A stretch of DNA of 59,264 bases from Anaerocolumna xylanovorans DSM 12503 (GCF_900143645.1 NZ_FRFD01000019.1:1-59264); one strand, 5' to 3'. Positions 25,734 to 34,512 are shown, counted from the first letter of the stretch. Notes: generated by a model from the letters alone, not told the origin. A program made the numbers and translations.

Positions 25734-25817
25734 GCAGTTGTGGCGGAATTGGCATACGCGCTAGATTCAGGTTCTAGTCCGGGTTTCCGGGTAGGGGTTC
25801 AAGTCCCCTCAACTGCA
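25734..25817 (+). tRNA. tRNA-Leu (CAG)
   Basis: Acceptor stem GCAGTTG (25734-25740) pairs with CAACTGC (25810-25816); D-arm GGCGGAATTGGCATACGC; anticodon stem CTAGA/TCTAG with loop TTCAGGT (anticodon CAG, 25768-25770); a long variable arm (CCGGGTTTCCGG) as in class II leucine tRNAs; T-arm GGGTTCAAGTCCC. The 3' CCA is not encoded. The 3' 53 bases are also part of the direct repeat at 27019-27078. Confidence 0.97.
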
Positions 25818-25824
25818 CTACTTA
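25765..25824 (+). repeat. Direct repeat at tRNA-Leu 3' end (probable att site, left)
   Basis: 60 bases from the anticodon stem of tRNA-Leu to 7 bases beyond it are identical to 27019-27078. An exact copy of a tRNA 3' end some kilobases away is the mark of site-specific integration into that tRNA gene. Confidence 0.85.
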
Positions 25825-25825
25825 T

Positions 25826-25873
25826 AAAACAAGGGTTTCGGAGTTTTTGATATAGTCTGGAACTCTTGTTTTT
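25826..25873 (+). terminator. Terminator after tRNA-Leu
   Basis: ACAAGGGTTTC pairs, with two G-U pairs, with GGAACTCTTGT, followed by TTTTTTTGTG. The rest of the stretch to 26200 has no gene I can support. Confidence 0.65.
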
Positions 25874-26154
25874 TTGTGTTTGGAATGCAATGCGAGAGAA
25901 GAGACAATTAGCTGTTATCCTTCGTTCAATAGAAAAGGAGCCGAATACAAACTTACATTCAGCTTCTTTTGATACTGGCAATAATAAAGATATTGTTTTG
26001 TCACCGACGTTAAGTCATTCATTTATAATTACCTCCCATTTATGTTGTCGGGAATATTATAAGCATATTCCTTTGTATTAGAATCCTTTAAAAAACCGAC
26101 AATAAAGTAGAACTCTTATCGATATCTTACCCTTTATAAAATTCACATAAAATG

Positions 26155-26160
26155 TTATAA
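26155..26160 (+). promoter_or_regulatory. -10 box of the VbhA-Fic operon
   Basis: TATAAT lies at 26156-26161, 42 bases before the antitoxin ATG. The -35 is weak (TTTATA at about 26133-26138). Confidence 0.45.
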
Positions 26161-26203
26161 TAAACTTATATCCAAAAACATTCACAAGAAAGTAGGTGCA
26201 TGA

Positions 26204-26377
26204 ATGAATCGTTCAGATATTATCATAGAAAATGTAAATGCAACCATGAGCATGGAAGATATGCCCCTTTCACAGTCTGACAAACAGCGAATTCAAGAAT
26301 GTATTGACGGAAAAGTGAGTTTTCAAGAGGCTGTTACCCTACTAATTCAAAAGCACACGCATAAACAGGCTGTATAA
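26204..26377 (+). CDS. VbhA-like antitoxin of the Fic toxin
   Basis: 57 residues, too short to stand out by length. The segment 'NATMSMEDMPLS' holds the [ST]xxxE inhibitory motif of Fic antitoxins (T14-x3-E18, with Asp where family members usually have Gly or Asn). It is followed by the VbhA-like helix pattern 'KQRIQECIDGKVSFQEAVTLLI'. Known antitoxins of this class push their Glu into the Fic ATP pocket and block AMP transfer. The ATG of the Fic gene comes two bases after its stop, so they are coupled. Ribosome site AAAGTAGG. Confidence 0.8.
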   Translation: MNRSDIIIENVNATMSMEDMPLSQSDKQRIQECIDGKVSFQEAVTLLIQKHTHKQAV

Positions 26378-26379
26378 TT

Positions 26380-26997
26380 ATGAAGGATGAATATTACTAT
26401 GAATATGAACAAGATAGCTTCTATTGCTATCCCGGCACTTATGTATTAAAAAACAAATTAAACATTTTAGATGAGAATGAGTTAAAGACTGCCGAACGCG
26501 AAATTACATCCTTACGCACCGCTCAAGCATTGACTAGCAGAATAGAAGGTAACTTTGATTTCAAACATTTAGCTAAAATACACAACTTTCTATTCGGAGA
26601 TATTTATGAATGGGCAGGTAATATAAGAACTGTTAATATTTCAAAAGGTAATCAATTCTGTTTATGCCAATTTATTCAGAGCCAGATGGATGAAATATTT
26701 CAGAAATTGAAGAATGAGAATTGTTTAAAAGATTGTAAAGATAAGAACGGGGTTGCAAAGAGACTTGCCTATTATCTTGGCGAAATTAATTCGATTCATC
26801 CCTTTCGGGAAGGCAACGGCAGGACCCAAAGAATGTTTATTGAACATCTGGCAGCTTCTTTAAGCTACCGGTTGGATTTTATGAAAATAACCAGTTCTGA
26901 AATGTTAAAGGCAAGTGCCCAATCATTTATGTTAGATTACACATTGATGGAAGAATTAATGATAAGAGCACTGTCTATAGATACTGATGAATTATAG
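26380..26997 (+). CDS. Fic family protein (probable AMP-transferase toxin)
   Basis: 205 residues, a small single-domain Fic. The active motif 'HPFREGNGRTQR' (about 139-150) is complete, with catalytic His. The flap region lies near 'RTVNISKGNQFC'. Fic proteins transfer AMP to target proteins. Together with the VbhA-like gene just upstream it forms a toxin-antitoxin pair. The pair is the only coding content found between the two tRNA-Leu repeats. No integrase gene is present. Confidence 0.93.
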   Translation: MKDEYYYEYEQDSFYCYPGTYVLKNKLNILDENELKTAEREITSLRTAQALTSRIEGNFDFKHLAKIHNFLFGDIYEWAGNIRTVNISKGNQFCLCQFIQSQMDEIFQKLKNENCLKDCKDKNGVAKRLAYYLGEINSIHPFREGNGRTQRMFIEHLAASLSYRLDFMKITSSEMLKASAQSFMLDYTLMEELMIRALSIDTDEL

Positions 26998-27018
26998 TTA
27001 CAGGAAGGCAATCACAGA

Positions 27019-27078
27019 ATTCAGGTTCTAGTCCGGGTTTCCGGGTAGGGGTTCAAGTCCCCTCAACTGCACTACTTA
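27019..27078 (+). repeat. Direct repeat of tRNA-Leu 3' end (probable att site, right)
   Basis: Identical to 25765-25824. It carries only the anticodon loop to 3' part, without the tRNA 5' half, so it is not a working tRNA gene. It ends the 1.2-kb VbhA-Fic segment. Confidence 0.85.
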
Positions 27079-27116
27079 CCAGTATTTGTTGGTATTTCAA
27101 AGCGAACGGACTTCTT

Positions 27117-27170
27117 AAAATACTCGTTAGATTTCTATGAGAAATTATAGTAATCTAACGAGTATTTTTT
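27117..27170. terminator. Bidirectional terminator between the island and the adaptor operon
   Basis: A stem of about 17 bp (AAAATACTCGTTAGATT with AATCTAACGAGTATTTT) and an 18-nt loop, with T runs on both strands. The stop codon of the minus-strand gene ending at 27155 lies inside the stem. Confidence 0.8.
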
Positions 27171-28243
27171 GCAGAAAAGAAGAAATAACTTCTTATTGCC
27201 AGCTTTACCTGAAGACAAAAGACCAGATAGAACAGGCACATCACAGTAACAGTAAGGGGCGTTTCTATCAGCTCCTTCTCTAATAAGATATCCTTCCCGT
27301 TTGGCCCCGCAAACTGCACCTGTCTCCACTGTTCTCTCATCAGCCGGTACTGCTCTCCCCAATAACCAAAATCCGAAAACCTGGTGGGAAGCAGCTTATC
27401 CGTTATAAAAAACGGAGCCCCCGTAAACTGATAAAGGATGCTCCCATACAAAATTATGGTGATTGCACTGGCTGCGGCATATAACAGGAAGGCCTTCTGT
27501 GTAAGATTAGATTTCTTCTTCCGCAAAGTTTTTATAATCCATAGGCTGATTGCCGCCAGAAGCAGCCATACCGGTAACGCCAGAGCTGATTTTATCATCC
27601 CGCCATAGAACCACCCGTCGTATACCACATAATCCGGCGGGAAATTATTATTCAGGAGGAAAGCATTTGTAAGCTCCTCTCCCTGCTCCCTGTTCTGATA
27701 TACCACCTCTAAATTAGAGTACTCCTCCAGAAGTTCCTTTCCCTGAACCAGCAGCAAGGCATCCGTTGTCCTTACCACTCCTCTTATGCAATACTCTTTC
27801 CCATCCCAGGATAGGTTGTTTCCAACCGCATTCTCCGTACCATATAATAAAAAGGCCGACCTGGAATCAATTACACATCCTTTTTTATCCTCCCTGTAAG
27901 CATAATTGCCATATAAAAGCGTCATGGGTGCCGTTAAGGACATCTCACCGGAGACAATCTGAACCCTAACCACCGCCGACCTGTTTAAACTGTTATTTTT
28001 TACTCTTGTCTCATAAGGCTTTGACCATGCAGTAACCTCCGGTATCCCTAAAGTCCCTCTTTCCTTTTCCTTATCCAAGGCTGTTTTGACCATCTCTTCC
28101 GTTACACCGTCTTTTTGAAAACGGACGCTTACGCAAGTATACTGCTGCTTTATAACATCAGCTCCTATAAGCTGTATAACAGAGTAAACGGCGGCAGCTA
28201 TGAAAAATACGGCAGCCAGTAAAATCCTCTTATTCCACTTCAT
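27155..28243 (-). CDS. MacB-like membrane protein with outside domain
   Basis: 362 residues, no confident family name. A first helix (about 8-28), an outside domain (about 30-215, mixed alpha/beta), and three further helices near 222-242, 255-277 and 335-356: the topology of a MacB/FtsX permease, but the typical C-terminal motif 'ASRxxPxxAL' is absent. It overlaps the adaptor gene by 14 bases. It is the last gene of a five-gene operon that otherwise looks like a sugar importer. Confidence 0.7.
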   Translation of the reverse strand: MKWNKRILLAAVFFIAAAVYSVIQLIGADVIKQQYTCVSVRFQKDGVTEEMVKTALDKEKERGTLGIPEVTAWSKPYETRVKNNSLNRSAVVRVQIVSGEMSLTAPMTLLYGNYAYREDKKGCVIDSRSAFLLYGTENAVGNNLSWDGKEYCIRGVVRTTDALLLVQGKELLEEYSNLEVVYQNREQGEELTNAFLLNNNFPPDYVVYDGWFYGGMIKSALALPVWLLLAAISLWIIKTLRKKKSNLTQKAFLLYAAASAITIILYGSILYQFTGAPFFITDKLLPTRFSDFGYWGEQYRLMREQWRQVQFAGPNGKDILLEKELIETPLTVTVMCLFYLVFCLQVKLAIRSYFFFSAKNTR

Positions 28244-30272
28244 AGACCCTCACCCTGTCTCCTTCTTTGAAACTGCGATTCCCCGTGGTAATTATCTGAT
28301 CCTTTTCCGTCAGAGACGCCTCTACGGCAGCCATTTTAAAATCCATGGATAGCACTGTTACATTCATCCGGAAGGCTTCCTGTATGGTTCCCAGAACACT
28401 TTCCTTTTCCTTTACCAGCAGGATATAGGTACCTTGGGAATCCTGTCTTAGAGCCTGAATGGGAATACAATTTCTATAATCGGAGGAGTCCTTGCTTAGC
28501 GTGAATGCCAGACTTTCTCCGGCCTGATAATTTCCTTCCGGTAAGATGGCTGTAAAATTGACCTTATTGTCCTGTCCGGTAAGCTCTATATTTTCAATCT
28601 GAGACGTAACGGTATTTTCCCCATCTCCCGTTTTAACGGTAACCGTATCTCCAGCGGCAAAATGCTTCATATCCTCCGCATCAGCCGACATGGTAAGCCC
28701 ATATCCGCCCGTTGTGATAACAAGCTTTTCCTGTCCTGTTAAGAGTAAGCCAGGCTCCAGGTTATTTGTCGTTACTGCTCCATCTGCAGGGGCATGAATT
28801 TTTCCCTTTCCGTTGATGATATTCTGCAGCTGCTTTAGTTCCTGTGCGGCTTTATCGATGTCAATCATAAGAACACTCCGGTCAATATTCTCCGACGCCT
28901 CCTTCTTTTCCTCTCCTTCCCTTGCCTCCCGGCCTTTTTCCTCTGTGCTGTTTTGTTGAAGCTCTGCTGCCTTAAGAGTCCTTTCAGCTTCCTGCAGGTT
29001 CTTTTTGAAAGCCTGCTCCTCCTTGCTGTAATCGTAGCTTCCTGCTTTTATGGCCTCCAGATCCTTTAAAATCACCTCCGCCTTTTCCCGGGCTGTCTTT
29101 TGCTTCTTCTCCCATTCTTCTTCCACCGCTTTTTCATCTTCTTCTGCTCTGGAAATCTTTGTTCTGACAGCCTCAAGCACAGAGGCATCCGCTTTTTTAT
29201 CCTCCGTTAACATTCGGTATACGGCGGCTTCCAATACATCCGCGTCCGCTGTTTTGTTGATCAGTGCCGTACGGAGATTATTCAAGGCTTCCGTGAGCTT
29301 CTCATCCTTCCCGGTCAGTTTTTCGTAAGCTTCTTTGGCATCCTCTACGGCACGGTTTGCCCCCTTTAATTCTGCCTTCTTTGCTGCCGTCTGCTCATAA
29401 TAAGCATTTCTAACGGAGGTGTCCGGGTCATACATGCGGTAATCCTCCAGATTAACGTTCTGCCATTTCTGTTCGATACCTGCCAGATCCTCTCTGGCTC
29501 TTTGGAGATCCTTTTTCGCCTGCTCCGCCTTTTGGCAGTGTTCCGCATATCCCTCGCCGTAATAATACTGAAAAACCACCTGAAGAGCACTTGAGATACT
29601 GGAATCAATACCTTCTGCTGCCGCTTTCTTATAGACATTTATAACATCCCCGGCCTCTTCTTCCGGCAAAAGCATTTTAGACAGCTCTTCTTCAAGGTCC
29701 TGGACTGCCCTTTTTGACATTTTCACAGCAGTTTTCCCGGAGGCCTTCGTCTCTTCCAGGGCATCGGCTGCCTCCTTATAAGCTTTCTCCTTATTTTCCT
29801 TCACTGTCTTTTTTACATCACTAAGCGCTCTCTTTGCTGCATCTATATCTTCTTTTGCATTTTCTACTGCCAGCAAAGCGGCGTCTTTCTCGGAAGAATT
29901 ATCTGTACTAACATCTGTCACTCCAATCGCTTGGTACTGCAGCCTAAGCTTTTTCAGCGCATTCTCTTTTTCTTTTTCTATTTCTTTTAACTGTTTCACA
30001 TCATAGGCAAACAATAGATCTCCCCTTTTTACCTCCTGCCCCTCCCTGACAGAAACGGTTCCGATTTTATACCCGGCTGCCAGTTCCATGTACTTTGCTG
30101 CATCAGCCTTCACAATACCGGTACCTGCTATCTCATAAGTAAGGTTTCCGCTTTTTACGGAAGCCACCCGGACCTTTGCCACTACTGCCGCCGCAGCTGC
30201 TCTGGACAAAAAAGTACATACCAGCATAAGTGCAAAGAATCCAATCAATAACCTTTTTATTTTATTTTCCAT
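28230..30272 (-). CDS. HlyD/MacA-like membrane-fusion adaptor with long coiled coil
   Basis: 680 residues. One N-terminal membrane helix (about 8-28), a first half-lipoyl piece ('EIAGTGIVKADAAKYMELAAGYKIGTVS' region, residues 48-85), a very long Glu/Lys-rich coiled coil (about 90-480), the second lipoyl half ('GKGKIHAPADGAVTTNNLEPG'), then a beta-barrel domain and a C-terminal 'TTGNRSFKEGDRVRVYEV'. Such adaptors normally serve ABC or RND exporters. Here the partner appears to be the MacB-like neighbour and two sugar-type permeases. No ATPase gene is nearby. Confidence 0.85.
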   Translation of the reverse strand: MENKIKRLLIGFFALMLVCTFLSRAAAAAVVAKVRVASVKSGNLTYEIAGTGIVKADAAKYMELAAGYKIGTVSVREGQEVKRGDLLFAYDVKQLKEIEKEKENALKKLRLQYQAIGVTDVSTDNSSEKDAALLAVENAKEDIDAAKRALSDVKKTVKENKEKAYKEAADALEETKASGKTAVKMSKRAVQDLEEELSKMLLPEEEAGDVINVYKKAAAEGIDSSISSALQVVFQYYYGEGYAEHCQKAEQAKKDLQRAREDLAGIEQKWQNVNLEDYRMYDPDTSVRNAYYEQTAAKKAELKGANRAVEDAKEAYEKLTGKDEKLTEALNNLRTALINKTADADVLEAAVYRMLTEDKKADASVLEAVRTKISRAEEDEKAVEEEWEKKQKTAREKAEVILKDLEAIKAGSYDYSKEEQAFKKNLQEAERTLKAAELQQNSTEEKGREAREGEEKKEASENIDRSVLMIDIDKAAQELKQLQNIINGKGKIHAPADGAVTTNNLEPGLLLTGQEKLVITTGGYGLTMSADAEDMKHFAAGDTVTVKTGDGENTVTSQIENIELTGQDNKVNFTAILPEGNYQAGESLAFTLSKDSSDYRNCIPIQALRQDSQGTYILLVKEKESVLGTIQEAFRMNVTVLSMDFKMAAVEASLTEKDQIITTGNRSFKEGDRVRVYEVE

Positions 30273-30290
30273 GTTAGCTCCCTTTCGTGT

Positions 30291-31139
30291 TTATTCCTTC
30301 AGTCCTGAAGCTGTAATGCCCTGTTCCAGATATTTCTGACCATATAAAAACAGAAGCAATGCCGGAAACATAACAAATACGGAAGCACTAAAGGCAACTC
30401 CGAGGTTATCCGTTGTAATATTCGGCAGGTACAGTGTCAACGGCCAGAGCTTTTTATTATTTGCCAGAAAAGTAAGGGGCTGCTCTATGGCATTCCAATA
30501 TTCCAAAAAACCCAATATGAGAATGGAGAAAATACCGGACTTCTCCATAGGAATCCCAATGCGAAAGAAAAGGTACCTTTCACTGGCTCCATCCAACCGG
30601 GCCGCCTCAAGGAGGGACCCCGGAACAGCCTGAAAGAATTTTGTCATAATAAATACGGGAAAGGTTGAAAATATATTCGGCAGAATCACTGCCAGATGGG
30701 TTCCCGCAAGCTTCATCCGGAACAATACCAGATAGCTGGACACCATGGTAATCTGAAAGGGCAGTACCATCAGAATAATATACAGAACAAACAGTGCCTT
30801 CTTCCCCCGGAATTTATAGGCAGCAAATGCCCATGCCGCCGGTACTGAAACAAGGAGCTGCCCTGCCATGACCGGTATTACCTGAATGCAGGAATTCCAG
30901 AACATTGTAAAAAAGTTCGGGGAATCCAGGAGCAGTTCCACATAGGCACGCAAGGTGGGATACACCGGCAGAAGGGACCAGGAAGCCCTGCCCTTAGCCT
31001 GCCCCAGTACCGGCCCCACATTTTTCAGGATTTCATCCTTTCCCATGAAGGAACCGCTGCATAATACCCATACCGGAATCCAGACAAAAAGGGTTAACAG
31101 CAACAGGAAGCCAAGAAAACATCCGTTTTTTCTCTTCAT
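30291..31139 (-). CDS. Sugar-type ABC permease, MalG class
   Basis: 282 residues, six helices. The EAA loop motif 'EAARLDGASERYLFFRIGIPM' lies near residues 180-200. Standard for CUT1 importers (MalG/UgpE). Its start follows immediately after the stop of the other permease (TAG then ATG). Cytoplasmic ATPase would have to be supplied elsewhere, as with MsmX-type shared subunits. Confidence 0.93.
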   Translation of the reverse strand: MKRKNGCFLGFLLLLTLFVWIPVWVLCSGSFMGKDEILKNVGPVLGQAKGRASWSLLPVYPTLRAYVELLLDSPNFFTMFWNSCIQVIPVMAGQLLVSVPAAWAFAAYKFRGKKALFVLYIILMVLPFQITMVSSYLVLFRMKLAGTHLAVILPNIFSTFPVFIMTKFFQAVPGSLLEAARLDGASERYLFFRIGIPMEKSGIFSILILGFLEYWNAIEQPLTFLANNKKLWPLTLYLPNITTDNLGVAFSASVFVMFPALLLFLYGQKYLEQGITASGLKE

Positions 31140-32069
31140 CTACTCCTCCTCCCTGTCAAAGCGGATAAATGACAGAATCAGACTTAAAAATACCAATATC
31201 AACAGCACCGCAGCCGCACTCATTTTCTGTATATCCAGAGATACAAACCAGTTGCTGAATATATGCTGCAGCATGTAGATGCTGTTATCCGGATAATCCC
31301 CCGCAATTAAATAGGCCTCACGGAAGACCTTAAAGGAATTAATAAAGGATAAAGCTCCAATCATGAACATTGTAGGTACCAGCTTTGGCAGTGTAATATA
31401 GCGGAATTTTGCAAAGGCCCCTGCCCCGTCAACACTGGCGGCTTCATACAGGGAAACAGAAATATCATTTAATCCCGTCAGCCATAGAATCATATCATAG
31501 CCTACATTCTTCCAAAGGTAAGTAAATACCAGAACCAAAAATGCTTTATCCGAATTCATAAAATCAATTGTTCCTATTCCCAAGTGGGAAAGCAATACAT
31601 TAAGAAGTCCCTTCTCATGGAAGATGAGCTTCCACAGAATTACAATAGAGGCTACGGGAACCGCCATGGGAAGGAGGAAGGAGGTCTTTAAAAATCCTTC
31701 CAGCCTTTTCTGCCGGTATAACAGCAGTGCCAGAATCAAGGAAAGAATTAATAATAACGGTATACAGATTCCTATAAATTTAACCGTATTCTTCACCGCA
31801 AGCCCAAAGGCCTCGTTGGTAAGTACCATCTTATAATTTGAGATACCGACAAATTTGTTGCTCATGGCCTCACAGAAGGACCGTCTGATCACATCTGCAA
31901 AGGGTATCAGCACAAACACCAGGATGCCGGCAAGGCTGGGAAGGAGGAAGAGCCAGGCCTTTCTTTCTTCCCTCTTCTCCGATTTGGTAAGTTTCTTATT
32001 CTGGCGCACAAATGATGATTCTGGCTCTTTATACTTTGATGCTTTATATTTTGATTCTTTATTTGCCAT
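31140..32069 (-). CDS. Sugar-type ABC permease, MalF class
   Basis: 309 residues. A charged N-terminus, six helices, and the EAA loop 'YEAASVDGAGAFAKFRYITLPKL' (about 210-232). It partners with the MalG-type permease and with the binding protein 30 bases upstream. Confidence 0.93.
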   Translation of the reverse strand: MANKESKYKASKYKEPESSFVRQNKKLTKSEKREERKAWLFLLPSLAGILVFVLIPFADVIRRSFCEAMSNKFVGISNYKMVLTNEAFGLAVKNTVKFIGICIPLLLILSLILALLLYRQKRLEGFLKTSFLLPMAVPVASIVILWKLIFHEKGLLNVLLSHLGIGTIDFMNSDKAFLVLVFTYLWKNVGYDMILWLTGLNDISVSLYEAASVDGAGAFAKFRYITLPKLVPTMFMIGALSFINSFKVFREAYLIAGDYPDNSIYMLQHIFSNWFVSLDIQKMSAAAVLLILVFLSLILSFIRFDREEE

Positions 32070-32099
32070 AATCCTTCCGTTTCTGATGCAGTTCCCGCT

Positions 32100-34379
32100 T
32101 TATTCAGCCAGATAGGTAGACAGTTTGGAATAAACTGCTGCTGCGGCCTGTTGTGCATCAATTTTCCCGGTAAAGTAAGGCAGCGCTTCCTGAATGATAA
32201 TCCCATAAACATTCCGATTTATCTCAATAGGTGAATTCAATTCCTTTATCATTGATTTGAAATACTCCCGTTCTTCCTTGTCTGGCAAGTCTCCATCCAC
32301 GTAATTCCCGTCTCCGTCAGACATGGCAAATGTGTCGCTGCTCTCCTCTGCCATCCACTTGTCCAGAGAGCCGCTGTTCACCGGGAAACCTTCTAATACT
32401 TTCGTATCCTGGACCCCCTTTGTAAATAAGAAGCCGATAAACTCTTTTGCAATTTCCTTATTCGCCCCGGAGTTATTCAGCCCTACAAGCCCCTCGGGAA
32501 TAAAGTGCTGATTAATGGAGGCAATATGTAAGCCGGTCTGTTCCGAAATTGCACAGGGAACCGATAATTGGAATATGCCTCCAATCTGTGTTACTCCTAT
32601 ACTGTATTTGTTTTTTATAAGACCCAGAAAAGCTCTGTCCTGAAGCAGCAGCCCGCTGTCTATGAAATTATCCCCCGTATCCGCAGCCTCGCTCCTGCCG
32701 TCTTCCAGATATTCCACGGCCTTGCGGTTATCGGCGATTTTCTTTAACTTCTCCAAAAATGCCGTAATCCTTTCTTTATCCGGTTTTCCATCCACATACA
32801 AATCCTTTGCATATAAGGCCAGATAATCCTGCAGAAGTGCCTTATAGGTCGTAGGGCCGCCATAGGGTACTTTCTTTTCCTTCTCCATATAGCTTAGGAT
32901 ACTGTCCATATCCTTCATAGACAAAATTCCATCCTCCCTGCCAACTACAATGGGAACATTTATGTGAGTGGGCATCTGGTATATCTTCCCTGACTGCTGA
33001 TAGCAAGAGGATATATTCGTTAACAGCTCCCCTGATTCTTCCAGGGGCTTTATAATATCTGTGATATCGGCAAGTACCCCTTTTTCCACATAGGAGTCCA
33101 CCGGCAATCCATCCAGTACCAGTACATCCGCACCGTTTCCTGCAAGGAGCTCGGTGTTCAGGGCACGGATATAGTCAGACACCGTTCCCCCCTCTTCTCC
33201 CATAGCTACCACATAATTAACCCTGATGTCCGCATTTTCTGCCTGAAAGAGTGAAGCAGCCTGCCTTATGGTGTTACTTTCCTTAAGGGAATATACCGTG
33301 ATTTCCTGTGCCGGTACGGCTGATACATTCTTATCAAAAACATACTGCAGTAACCGGTATCCTCCGTCATTATCTGCATAAGAAGCGTAATACTGCTCCT
33401 CGTCCCCGTCCGAAACAAACAATTCATCAAAGTAGAGTGATGGCATGCTCATGGAATTTAAGACGCCGTCCACCGTTGTCTCCCACAGGCTTCCATCTTT
33501 CGCCAGACGGTGAATTCCCTTCCGGTCCCCCACAAAAACCGTGCCGTCTTTTTTTACCGCAAAGGCTTTTGCATCCCGGCTGGCATCATAAGGTACGGTT
33601 TTTTCTGTCTCCTTTGTCCCGGTATTATAAAATATAATATTCTTCTTGTCCTGTGTAACCGTTATGACATCATTTTCGGAGGCAGCAAAGGAAGCCATAC
33701 CGGTATCCTCCGAATATGCTGCCGGTATCTTAGCCAGTTTTTCTCCCTCTTTTGAAAATATCAGTAGCGAATCCTTGTCATCACCAAATACCAAATCCCC
33801 ATTTTTCGTTACAGCTATTTTCTGGACCCTGGGATATATTGTATAGTCCTTGTATGTCTGCCCTTCCTTCAAATAAGGAAATTTTATTTCTTCTGCTGCC
33901 TTTTTGTCCTTTGATTTAATGATGTGGGAACCGTAGCCTTTATCACTATACTTTATATACACTGCATAATAATTGCCGTCTTCCCCCAAACACAGGTCAC
34001 TGAATTCTACATTGCTTCCGCTTAGTCTACCGTCATTTAACCAGGCGGCTTCACCGTTTTCCCAGGTTTTATCCTCCTTTAGTTGGTACATCAGGTACTG
34101 CTTCTTTAAATATGTATATACTTCAATCTGATTCTCCTGATTCCTGATAATTTTAACTACCCTTTCACCCTCCTTTAAATCCGGAAAACTGATTTTACTT
34201 TCCATAAATCTTCCCATTTCAGGTGACTTGCTTTTGTAATCCAATTGTTCTTCCTGTTTATTATTTTCCTGTTTTCCATTTTTCTCTTTGTTTATCTGCC
34301 CGTTCTTATTGCTGCATCCTGATAAGCTTGTGATTACTAAGACAAAAAGCAGCGCCAGGGCGGTTATTTTTCTTCCCAT
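32100..34379 (-). CDS. Solute-binding lipoprotein with a propeller-like N-terminal part
   Basis: 759 residues, far longer than the ~430 usual for CUT1 binding proteins. Lipobox 'LSGC' (Cys 22). Residues about 50-340 look like repeated four-stranded blades ('DGTVFVGDRKGIHRLAKDGS', 'GDLVFGDDKDSLLIFSKEGEKLAKI'), i.e. a beta-propeller. From about 345 a family-1 solute-binding fold follows ('EITVYSLKESNTIRQAASLF'). It is likely a fusion of a propeller lectin-like part with a sugar binder. Leads the five-gene operon; upstream are two 11-bp repeats. Confidence 0.88.
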   Translation of the reverse strand: MGRKITALALLFVLVITSLSGCSNKNGQINKEKNGKQENNKQEEQLDYKSKSPEMGRFMESKISFPDLKEGERVVKIIRNQENQIEVYTYLKKQYLMYQLKEDKTWENGEAAWLNDGRLSGSNVEFSDLCLGEDGNYYAVYIKYSDKGYGSHIIKSKDKKAAEEIKFPYLKEGQTYKDYTIYPRVQKIAVTKNGDLVFGDDKDSLLIFSKEGEKLAKIPAAYSEDTGMASFAASENDVITVTQDKKNIIFYNTGTKETEKTVPYDASRDAKAFAVKKDGTVFVGDRKGIHRLAKDGSLWETTVDGVLNSMSMPSLYFDELFVSDGDEEQYYASYADNDGGYRLLQYVFDKNVSAVPAQEITVYSLKESNTIRQAASLFQAENADIRVNYVVAMGEEGGTVSDYIRALNTELLAGNGADVLVLDGLPVDSYVEKGVLADITDIIKPLEESGELLTNISSCYQQSGKIYQMPTHINVPIVVGREDGILSMKDMDSILSYMEKEKKVPYGGPTTYKALLQDYLALYAKDLYVDGKPDKERITAFLEKLKKIADNRKAVEYLEDGRSEAADTGDNFIDSGLLLQDRAFLGLIKNKYSIGVTQIGGIFQLSVPCAISEQTGLHIASINQHFIPEGLVGLNNSGANKEIAKEFIGFLFTKGVQDTKVLEGFPVNSGSLDKWMAEESSDTFAMSDGDGNYVDGDLPDKEEREYFKSMIKELNSPIEINRNVYGIIIQEALPYFTGKIDAQQAAAAVYSKLSTYLAE

Positions 34380-34423
34380 AACCTTATATCCTCCCTTTTA
34401 TTCTTTTCTTTGTTAATGGGTAT

Positions 34424-34456
34424 ATAATATCAGGCAAATCTCTAAAATTTCTCTAA
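34424..34456 (-). promoter_or_regulatory. Response-regulator-type site at the importer/adaptor operon promoter
   Basis: On the minus strand TTAGAGAAATT and TTAGAGATTTG lie in tandem (34435-34456), spaced 11 bp, five bases before a -10 TATTAT (34424-34429). There is no good -35. This is what an activating OmpR-family regulator would need; the regulator gene at 35801-36484 is next door. Confidence 0.6.
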
Positions 34457-34489
34457 GAAAGGGAGCCGCTTTCGCGGCTCCCTTTCTTA
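34454..34489 (-). terminator. Hairpin after the histidine kinase gene
   Basis: Perfect 16-bp stem (TAAGAAAGGGAGCCGC with its complement) and TTTC loop. On the minus strand it lies 24 bases past the kinase stop and is followed by AGAGAAATTTTAG rather than a clean T run. Confidence 0.65.
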
Positions 34490-34512
34490 AGGATACTCTT
34501 ATGCTGCTGCAA

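Noticed and set aside
25866..26081. 71-aa plus-strand ORF inside the mini-island
   Set aside because: No ribosome site and no similarity I can recognise; it also starts within the tRNA terminator.
27019..27078. Second tRNA-Leu gene
   Set aside because: Only the anticodon loop to the 3' end is present, without the acceptor 5' strand and D-arm, so it is a repeat, not a tRNA.
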